Both the position numbers and the translations under genes were made by a program. From NCBI RefSeq assembly GCF_000006405.1, contig NW_003207677.1, forward strand, positions 375,102-439,101: a stretch of 64,000 nt of DNA. Direction: 5' to 3'. The notes under the pieces were generated by a model that saw only the letters and a program-made list of their open reading frames with translations, made no database searches and was not told where the DNA came from. Numbering within the stretch: position 1 is the first letter of the stretch; each line of letters starts with the position of its first letter. This document shows, piece by piece, positions 55,701 through 64,000 of the stretch. This stretch comes from Perkinsus marinus ATCC 50983. Lineage: Eukaryota > Perkinsozoa > Perkinsida > Perkinsidae.

Positions 55701-58313
55701 TAGGCCCAACCAGCGCAATTTATAGAACGCGCGTGAACAATCCATGACCCACATGACTCCCGATCCATACAGACGAGTCACCGCTATGCAGATAGAAACC
55801 GTGACCGAGGAACTGGACCCTCTTGTGAAACGACGATTGGCCCGTCGCAGATCGACGACAAGTCTATCTCGTCGCTTGAGAGCTCCTGGGATCATGAATA
55901 CAACCGATGGAGGGAGAATGTGGGTGGTCTTGGAGAGTGTGTGAATCTCTTCCTCAGATCTCTTTATCCACCATCCTCTCTCTTCATATCCTCGGACTAG
56001 CTCGTCAAAGGTCTTCTGCTTCTCGAGGGTTAATCGTTCGTATGCGCGTTCCGCAATTCGACGGACAGCCGTTGGAATTTGTACATGACTCGCCTCGCCC
56101 AAGGAATCACATCTAAGCTCAAACACGTGAGTCTGTCGGGAGTCGTCACGTATTTCATCAGCACGGAGCTTCCGTAGACGAGCAAACCAGTGTTGACACT
56201 TCCGCATTGGCCACCACCCTTGGCTGACCAATCGGTCAAGCAGGTCAGTTGAGATTGGTGGTACCGTGTCGAAAGGAATGTCCATCTCCTCAGATGATGA
56301 GGGCGGGAGGGGAAGTCGTTCATAGGATGTGTCTGCATCCTGTCGGCCCTCAATCATAGTCGTCAGCAGGCAGCCAGCAGCTTCGTCGTCCCATTTCCCA
56401 TCCCCTAGACTGGGATCAAGAATACATATATTAGACTCTTCGGTCACTGAGCATCGAGCAACGGTAGGCACCGATTCTTGCGGGAATCGGACAAGGGGCA
56501 GATCATTACCAGCGAGCGTCACTCGGCTCTCGCCTGAGTCAATCGATATTTTATAATCACGCAAAAAGACTCGACCCGCGATAATCACTGGGCAATCAGA
56601 TAAGGGGCCCCGTGATACTTGAGGTAGCAGGTACAAATATCTGTCACGAGTAGTTCCCCATCCCTGCTGTTCCCGGAGCTGCATTGGGAACTTCACTTTG
56701 CGACTCACTTTTCGACTGGACGAGTCAGCAAGCTTCACTTGGAAACTACACGTCTCAATTGGGAATGATTTTAAAGGGAAAGAGTCATCGTACAATAAAA
56801 AATCAAGACCAGCCCCGGTGTCTAATAATAACCGGGCATCTATCCAACTCATACAAGTGGGGGTAGTAGCAAGACGACAACATAACCAGTAAGCAGATGG
56901 TACCGAAGCCCTATCACGAGTGATAGGAAGCAGTTTCAAGTCCTGCTCAGGACTCATGAGAAAGGGGCAAACCGGTCAGAACGGATGCTGTTCTTCGTCA
57001 GTCGAGAGATAACGGCATCCCTATCAGTGCCAGCCTTGAGAGCAACTATTCGGAAGAACGGATTACGACGTCCTTTTCCCTTCAAAGGGAAGTTGCTCTC
57101 CATTTCAGGAATGGCCTTCTGCAGATCGTCACCCCACAGTCCAATGACCTTGATCAATTGGTCAGGCTTATATCGTTCACACCACTGCTTGGGGGTTACT
57201 GAGCGAGATCCCGATCCGGAGTTAACCTTATCCACTGAGGCAGCAGAATCCTGTTTGCTTGCCGGCTTCGAGGATAAACTCTCTTCGCAGGTGTCGTCGT
57301 ACATGGCGGCGTGAACACTATCGACCCCTTTCGTCGGTTTCATTATTGAGGCTTGGTCCTTTGTTCGGCATACCCATCGGATTGCCTCACAAACACTTCG
57401 CACTCCGTCTGATGCCTCATCGAATGGCACCGCCGTCTCCAGTCCTCATCGACAGAGGCTAACCCCGACAGCTGGCAAATTCTCTCCATAACCTTCTCAA
57501 TGATATGCTGTGGGAACTTCGCCAGAACTTGTCTTGTCAATGAACGTCGCTCCGACACGTCGTTCGGGTAGACATCTGTGAATAGATGGTAGATATCGGC
57601 GGCGGACTCCAGGAAATCCTCGATCTGCTTACCCCCTGTAAATGTGAGATTGCGTAACTTCTCCTCGTAGGTCTCCTTCAACACTGATCTGCGGCAATAC
57701 CTCGTCAGAAGGACATTGCGGACCAAATTCCAATCCTGTGAGTGGGTACGTGACGCTACAGTGGCCTTCTTATGGACCGGTCGGACATTACTCAGAGAGG
57801 AAAGGAATTTGGTCATGACAGATACTTTGACCTCCTCGTGCACTAGCAAATGTCCTTGCTGGTGATACTCAGCGGCTCCTGCTTCAACGAAGGTGTGTTC
57901 AATAGCATGATAGTGCGATTGGAGATCTGTTGCTTCACAGAGTTGAGGCAGACATAACTTAGTCACTGTCGCTGCCGGGCATCGTGAGGAGCGTGACTTC
58001 GGAGTGGTATACACCTCATGCTCCTCCTCCTCGGACCGTGGAGAGAGTCGACTGAAACCTTCCTTCCGTGATATCTCGCTGACGGATCGGTCAGCCAGGG
58101 CCTCAAGTTCAGCAATACGGGCCTCGAGGCTACCTATCTTAGAAAGATTACTGGCCTCCTTGGACGCGAGGTCGCTCATAAGCTGCTGAGTATCATCCTT
58201 CTCGTCGGAGATGATGTTGTTGAGAGCCTCGCGAGTATCCCGGAGGGAACGGCGCGTAGCGGCCAACTCTCTACGGGCTTCAGAGAGCTCAGCGAGCTCC
58301 TCAGGTGTCGCCA

Positions 58314-58478
58314 TATTAACAACGAGTAGACAAGTTTACGGTTGTGAAACTGAGATTGAGCGTATCAATGTCATTTAATATAATGGCTCAGGGAAAAAAC
58401 ACCATCAATTGCGGGGCACGCACGTACACAGGACTGCACGCACGAACAAAGCAAGACCGGGCTCGTCAATCCTCAATA
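58314..58478 (-). repeat. LTR (5' in element orientation)
   Basis: 165 bp, same sequence as 52,586-52,750. The A of the Gag start codon is the last base of this LTR; the next two bases begin the TGG primer-binding-like site. Confidence 0.95.
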
Positions 58479-59151
58479 GAGCTCAGCGATGGCGTCCTCG
58501 AATGCCGTTCTCGCCATCTTACAGGCCTCATCGGGCTGATTCAAAACCTCATAATAGAAAACAGAGAAGTTGAGGGCGAGGCCGAGTCTGATAGGATGAG
58601 TTACCAACAAGTCGGACTGGGCAGTGGCGGAGGCGTCCTTATAGGCCTGATGGGCGTTCTCAGCAGCCTTGCTCTTGCCCTCGCCCGAGTTGAATTCAGC
58701 AATGTAGCGATAGTAGTCACCCTTCATCTTATAATAGAACACCTTGGACTCTCCAGTCTGTGAGCTAGGAATAAGGTACTTGTCCAGCAGCTGGAGTATG
58801 GCATCACAAATCTCCTGGAGCTCGGCTTCAACCTTCTCTCTGTAGCCCTTAGCAATCTCCGCATTAGAGTCTTTACCTTTGGAGGACTCTTTCTGTTCAA
58901 CCGAAGAGATGATGCGCCAAGAAGCACGTCGAGAACCAACCGCATTCTTGTAGGCAACAGACAACAGGTTGCGCTCCTGAAGGAAGAACAGATGAGCCAC
59001 GCAAGGCAGCGACCAACGGCAAACTCACCTCGACGGTCAACTCGCTACCGCTCTCCGCGACCACTTTCATATAATCGGCCATCTCATCGTAACGCTCAGC
59101 TTGTTCGGCCAACTTGGCGAAGTAAACGTTCTTCTCACGCTCTTCGGACAT

Positions 59152-59793
59152 TACTAGAGTGAATTAAATCAACACCGAGTGGAGCTGCGAACCACGCTCA
59201 TATTGAATACTCAGAATCGCACATCACTGCGCATTGCAACCGGGAATGCCGAATTATGAGGACAGCGTATCACTGCGTTCCGGAAGTGCGATTTGAAACG
59301 GCGGGAATCTTGAACGATCTCGCGCGCCACCAATAAAATCCAAGACCGCATGTCTTACTGATGGAGACTGGCGATCGGTACCGCTATACACACTAGATTC
59401 TATGTTCAACGAGAACTGCCGGACACCAGCAAGGGAGAGAATAGTGTCTCTCATCACAAGGAGCAGTGTCTCACGGATATCGAGTAACATCCGAGTCACG
59501 TCTCAACATGTTGAGTTGTATGTCACTATTCGATACTCGATAGCTCTATACACCTTATCGTGACAGGTGGCCGCCCAAGGCAATGACAGTCGATAGAGGA
59601 GATATATATCTGCTTTACGATAGCCAACCCGTTCGGTGCGCTCCCGACATCCAACTAGGCACACTCAACACTCAACTTGATAGATATCAGATAAACCAGC
59701 TTCTCTCCACGTCAATAATTAGTCAAACAGCAGCGCAAGGTTATGGATGATAGACGCCACTTGAAGCCCTCGACAGCTCGTCGACAATCTGCT
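59152..59793. other. intergenic between tandem 14-3-3 genes
   Basis: Promoter/leader of copy A and downstream region of copy B. No gene, no clear motif. Confidence 0.6.
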
Positions 59794-60677
59794 CTACTGC
59801 GCAGCATCGGCTGCACCATCCTGATCAGATGTCCAAAGAGTTAAATTGTCTCTAAGGAGTTGCATAATAAGAGTTGAGTCCTTGTAACTATCCTCACTAA
59901 CATTATCGAGCTCAGCGATGGCGTCCTCAAATGCCGTTCTCGCCATCTTACAGGCCTCATCAGGCTGATTCAAAACCTCATAATAGAAAACTGAGAAGTT
60001 GAGGGCGAGGCCGAGTCTGATGGGATGAGTTACAGGCAGATCAGACTGAGCAATAGCCGTGGCGTCTTTATATGCCTGATAGGCAGCTTCAGAAGCCTTG
60101 CTCTTTTCTTCGCCTGAATTGAACTCAGCAATATAGCGATTGTAGTCTCCCTTCATCTTGTAATAAAACACCTTCGACTCTCCAGTCTGTGAGTGGGGTA
60201 TTAGGCTCTTCTCCAATAACGCGAGAACGCTGTCGCAAATACCCTGCAGCTCTGTTTCAACCTTCTCCTTAAAAAACTTGGCGATCTCAGCATTGGTCGT
60301 GTTACCCTTAGAGGTCTCCTTCTGCTCGACAGAGGAGACAATCCTCCAGGAGGCACGTCGAGAGCCAACAGCATTCTTGTAGGCGACCGACAACAAGTTG
60401 CGTTCCTGAAATAAAGTCAATAGCACACTCACAGGCTACGCGGTGTGTCTGAAACACATTTCTATCCATTGGATCATGAGTGGCGAAAAATTGTGAAGCA
60501 TTTCAATGCGAGTGCGCGACAAGAATTGTGGGGACAGCAGACTTGGTGTCTTACTTCGACGCTCAATTCCACATTTGTCTCGGCCACGGCCTTCATGAAC
60601 GATGCCATCTCGTCATAACGCTCAGCCTGCTCGGCGAGCTTAGAGAGATACACGTTTTTCTCACGTTCGTCAGCCAT
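59794..60677 (-). CDS. 14-3-3 protein (copy B, intact)
   Basis: Phosphopeptide-binding adaptor. Exons 60,677-60,555 and 60,405-59,794, separated by a 149-nt intron at the same place as in copy A, give 244 aa. Signature segments: [72 protein letters not shown] and [12 protein letters not shown], with the Lys, two Arg and Tyr of the phosphate pocket in place. Tail short (DGAADAAQ). Together with copy A this is a recent tandem duplication; copy B is whole and probably carries the function. Confidence 0.97.
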
Positions 60678-63069
60678 TATGAATGGGATAGGATGTAGAT
60701 GTCGGTGGTAGTGGACACGCGCAATCCTCGTGGGCTCGCGTATAAATCTCTATCTCTACTATATATATACTAATAGGAGTGAACAAATCGTGCGTCAAAA
60801 AGTTGACTCCGTTCTTGGTTTGTCATATCCGCGTCTGATTTTCTCTGGGTACCTTACATGCCATTGAGACTATCCAGTACTACATTTGTCGTGCGACGAA
60901 GCTCCCTATGATTCACAGTATCTCTTGCATAGCGTGATCGATCAAAACGATTTAGATGTGTTAAACCGTCACAAAAATTTGCTCCGAGTAATTAATTCAC
61001 AATCGTTTCCGTGCCTGTTTTCGGTTCCTTCCAGATTGTGTCTCACTGTCAACACCCCTACATATATCATGTTCGCCGTATACTTGGTACACTTACATTC
61101 TATCAAGAACTGCCTTTTCCGTATCACTTACTGTAGCCGTATTTGTAAGATCGACCCTAATAGATATGCGCCGATGTACATTGTGTCAAAACGTTACAGG
61201 AAATTATTCACAGCAAGAATAATGCCTTTTCTCTATCTGATCAGCTTTACACCCTTAATACCTACTAAACACTTATTAATCTTTTACCATACGATAGCTT
61301 TGTGTCATACGCTTTTTTCTCACTAGCACGTTCAGTTTTCATGGAGATTTCTACCACATTGAACATGCGCCGATGTACACTGTGCCAAAAATTCACGACA
61401 TTCACTGCCCACAGTATGTGATGTGAAGTATAATTTCTATATTTTATGTCACATCACTCTCTCTCTCTCTCAAAACTCCACCGCCTCTCTCCCACTGCCA
61501 ACAGATGTGTTGGTAGGGTTTATACATGTCAAGCTTTGATCGCTTCTAACCATGCAATTCACTGAGGTTTCCATACGGAGTACTTCGCGCCTGCAATACT
61601 TCATGCTTCGTCGTTTTACTGCTGAAGCACTTACATTTACATATGTTATCCTTCTTTACTCAATAACACCTGTATTGTAGGCATTACGAACGACTTGGTT
61701 ATCCTACAATCTACTTTCATCCGTCGGTATTCATGAAGTAGTGTTCAATTTTCACCCTCAAGAGTTAATTACTGATCGTGATACTGCTGAGGTACTTGCA
61801 TCTACACATGCCACTCTTTTCTACATAATAACGCTCCTTTCATGGCATCACCAACTGCATCATCACCCTACCATTCGATACTAACGACGTGGTGACGAAC
61901 GTCCAACGACTCTGTTGTACCTCCAGATCATCAGCCGATCCGTTTGTGAGGGTTCACTCATTCTTATCACCGACTCTTACTGATGTCGATCATGTGCCGC
62001 TTCCAGTCATGCACCATTCTTAGGTATCCGCAAAAACTACTCTTCACTCTCGAGACATTGCCGCTAATCGTGACACAGCCGATGTAATTTATGATCATTT
62101 GCTACATAGTGATGCATCTGATTTGGATGATACAACCCACACTGTCACCCAACAATCCTCATTCCGAGTGTGTCATTCGCGGAATCGATATAATCAAACC
62201 TCCCATATGCGTGGGTTACAAGTGGCAGTCAACACTTGACAACACAAGACCAATTGGTAATAGAAGAGAGGGTAGTAAAATCCATCGAATTATTCGATTC
62301 GAATAATACGTCTGTTTCACCCCGAAGCCGATACTGTTCACTTGCAACCGTTTTTGCGATTGACGATTTTTCTATCTCAATGAAGATATTTAACCTCACT
62401 CTCTTGGTCGTATGATTGTGAAATGTTCATCATGTGATTCGGTACTCTCTCGTGAAGTCGCAGTCCATATCTGTGTCTCGGCTACCTGCTAAGGTAGCCG
62501 TAGGTAGCCGGCTAAGGTAGCTAAGCTACCGGCTAAGGTCCATTACCTGCTGGACCTTATGGCTTTGGGATACAAGGGATGTTTCAAAGACGATTAGCAC
62601 CTCAGTAGGAGTATAGCGATTTCAATACCTTTCAGGAATTCTTATAAACCTGTTTCCATGGCTCGCTTCTTATGTCACACATACACAATATACTCTCCAG
62701 TCAACGTGTGATCTACAGCGAATGCTCGCTGCAGTATGAAAGTCCTATTTAAGTAATCCCTTATCGTTTTACGAAATTCTTTGTAATAGACTACTTGCTG
62801 CCACTATATCTCTCGCATCAGATCCTAACTCCCGATCTTCAGGAGAACACACACAACGCTATAATTTTCCCGCATCGTTAGGAGGCTATTTCACAAGCCC
62901 TCATAAGGAGCAACAATTGTGAGGTACCTTACGGTTTCGTTGCAAGGCACTTTTACATTCTTACGATTTGCGGGGTAGGAGTGAGGTAAGGTGTCACTAG
63001 GCTCCTCACCGTAAGGCTCCTTAGTAGGGAGTCCTTACCCTACAAGGAGCAGGGAGAGTCTCCCCACGT
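60678..63069. other. gene-free region with hairpins and weak repeats
   Basis: No gene supported. The phrase ATGCGCCGATGTACA recurs about 200 nt apart (near 61,167 and 61,365), and a pair of weakly similar ~40-nt blocks lies near 61,610 and 61,775. A cluster of short perfect hairpins occurs at 62,479-62,500 (CGGCTACC/GGTAGCCG) and 62,535-62,558 (AAGGTCCA/TGGACCTT). From 62,880 the sequence is rich in TIR-element-like pieces (GGCTATTTCACAAG at 62,885, CCTTACGG, AAGGAG). Confidence 0.5.
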
Positions 63070-63587
63070 AAGGCTATTTCATAAGAGATATTTCAAGCCC
63101 CGTCCTTGGTGCCGTGAAATTGCTCCGGTGGTACATTATGGCACTTTATCGCACCGGCCTTACCATTCTCGGTTGTTCGCTCCGCTCTTTCCCGCCAGAC
63201 CACGCGTCTCGCGGCGAGACACTCGTACGCGGATGTTCTGTCCCTGAACCAAGCAATTAGACTTGCAATTGCATATTCGACTTGGCGCTTTAGAGTTTTA
63301 CGGTGATGACCGATTGTTCTCGAGCGAGTTGATGGTAGTGTTTTTGAGTTTGCTGTACTCAATGACCATAACCTTATTTTTGAGCTTCATCGGAGCACTG
63401 CGTCGACTTTTTCGTACGCGCCGGTATGCTCTATACTCTTAAGCTGAAGATGCACCTCGCGGACCTCAGTACGGAGCACGAGGTGCAACTATAGTGAAAG
63501 CACCTCGCGTAAGGTGTAAGTCTCCTTGTCCCTTGCTCCTAAATTAAAGGTGCACCTTAAGGAGCGTTTCTTGTGAAATAGGCCTTA
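63070..63587 (-). mobile_element. non-autonomous TIR DNA element (MITE-like), copy 2
   Basis: Ends TAAGGCTATTTCATAAGA (left) and, in reverse, TAAGGCCTATTTCACAAG (right) form a clear terminal inverted repeat. Interior aligns with copy 1 (5,663-6,130) in the opposite orientation, with about 120 nt more in the middle. No coding capacity. Further element-like sequence abuts on the left (62,880-63,069), so insertion into another element is possible. Confidence 0.7.
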
Positions 63588-64000
63588 GGGTTCCACTCAC
63601 TGTCTGCTTCTACTCTGAGCAAAAACGAGCTTGAGAGTTCTGGAGCGAAGCGACGGGTTCTCTAACTTGGAGACTCTGAGTCAGATGAGTTTAAAGACTA
63701 AACTCAACATGGATATACAGTAAAGCCTGCATGAGGGAATGATTCGCCATCTTGATCTGCAATTCATGGAGACCCATCAGGTTTATGAAGTTCGTATCCG
63801 GAGTTCGACTTGCTACTACCCGATTAAGTACTTAAGTCCATCATCGTTTGCCCGACTCGCTTCAATCTATTCAATGCAGTGTACTATCAAGCTGAGTTTT
63901 CGACGACTCTGTTGTATCGTGTGTTCATATGACTGGACAGAGCTCAGTATAGCATACAGTCGCATGTGAATCACCATGTGCTAGCTACTATCTCATATCA
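63588..64000. other. no gene seen
   Basis: Only short frames up to the window edge; nothing recognised. Confidence 0.5.

Larger units (their letters stand above)
52586..58478 (-). mobile_element. LTR retrotransposon (Ty3- or Bel-Pao-like), young
   Basis: A 5.9-kb element on the minus strand, bounded by 165-bp LTRs that look identical and flanked by the 3-bp duplication GAG. Parts in order from its 5' end: LTR 58,478-58,314; a TGG-initial primer-binding-like site directly at the LTR edge; Gag-like coding region with a coiled coil (about 58.3-57 kb); aspartic protease with LLLDTGA (about 56.9-56.4 kb); reverse transcriptase with CFVDDIL (about 56-55.3 kb); RNase H (about 55-54.4 kb); zinc-finger and DDE-type integrase (about 53.9-53 kb); LTR 52,750-52,586. 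The coding region runs through about four overlapping frames; some of these changes could be programmed frameshifts known in such families, others real damage. LTR identity points to a very recent insertion. Confidence 0.92.
52469..59151 (-). pseudogene. 14-3-3 gene (copy A) split by an LTR retrotransposon
   Basis: 14-3-3 proteins bind phosphoserine/threonine motifs as dimers. Host pieces: exon 1 59,151-59,029 (41 codons), 52-nt intron, exon 2 58,976-58,479, then the element, then the C-terminal codons 52,585-52,469 ending in GGDGAAA and TGA. N-terminal [12 protein letters not shown], the [19 protein letters not shown] helix and the groove region [19 protein letters not shown] are all intact. 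The insertion is in helix H/I, after AIAEL; the LTR adds one Tyr and a stop, so an unspliced transcript would give a 14-3-3 lacking its last helix (which carries DNLTLWTSD) and tail. Element and gene are in the same orientation. The flanking codons are undamaged, so the break is recent; it could be one allele only. Confidence 0.9.

Noticed and set aside
61500-62300. Decayed retroelement integrase (a phrase like LITDRDTAEVLAS near 61,770)
   Set aside because: Only a short resemblance without neighbouring domains or terminal repeats; not enough to call an element.

Overview
The window looks like nuclear DNA of an intron-rich alveolate protist, most likely a perkinsozoan (Perkinsus-like). Signs: genes packed on both strands; almost all multi-exon with GT-AG introns mostly 38-60 nt; standard genetic code (TAA, TAG and TGA all stop); eukaryotic housekeeping genes; and a GST-EMAPII tRNA-binding protein of the type known as tRIP in Plasmodium. 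The organism call is inference. There is one assembly gap of 100 N (18,035-18,134). I built exon models by hand; most of the complete models listed here sum to a multiple of three, which is the main internal check.

Layout. 1-1.4 kb: nothing recognised. 1.4-9.3 kb (+): ARPC3-like Arp2/3 subunit, DnaJ protein, a TIR element (5.66-6.13 kb), ribosomal protein L14, protein phosphatase 1. 9.9-11 kb: unknown minus gene head-to-head with a small EF-hand protein. 12-17.9 kb (-): Mei2-like RNA-binding protein, unknown membrane protein, intronless MMPL/RND transporter. 18-20 kb: gap and sparse DNA with long hairpins. 20.3-30 kb (-): PC4/Sub1 coactivator, a 13-exon unknown nuclear protein, cyclic-nucleotide phosphodiesterase with an N-terminal RIIa-like domain, Gln-rich repeat protein. 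31-47.8 kb (+): SAM methyltransferase, C2H2 fragment, transketolase, tRIP/Arc1p-like protein, secreted Cys-repeat protein, seryl-tRNA synthetase, protein disulfide isomerase. 48-51.3 kb (-): TauE/SafE transporter and two look-alike small membrane proteins. 52.5-60.7 kb (-): two tandem 14-3-3 genes, one split by a young LTR retrotransposon. 60.7-64 kb: no genes, hairpins and a second copy of the TIR element in the opposite orientation.

The most notable signal lies inside introns. One ~170-nt sequence (family B) fills introns of three genes (methyltransferase, seryl-tRNA synthetase, PDI), always in the sense orientation. A shorter block (family A) is shared by introns of L14 and seryl-tRNA synthetase. 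Six further introns in four genes consist largely of tRNA-like 3' halves (T-arm / B-box sequence). Together this looks like several families of introner-like elements seeding introns in this genome. Several introns are also dominated by trinucleotide repeats, some starting right at the 5' splice site.
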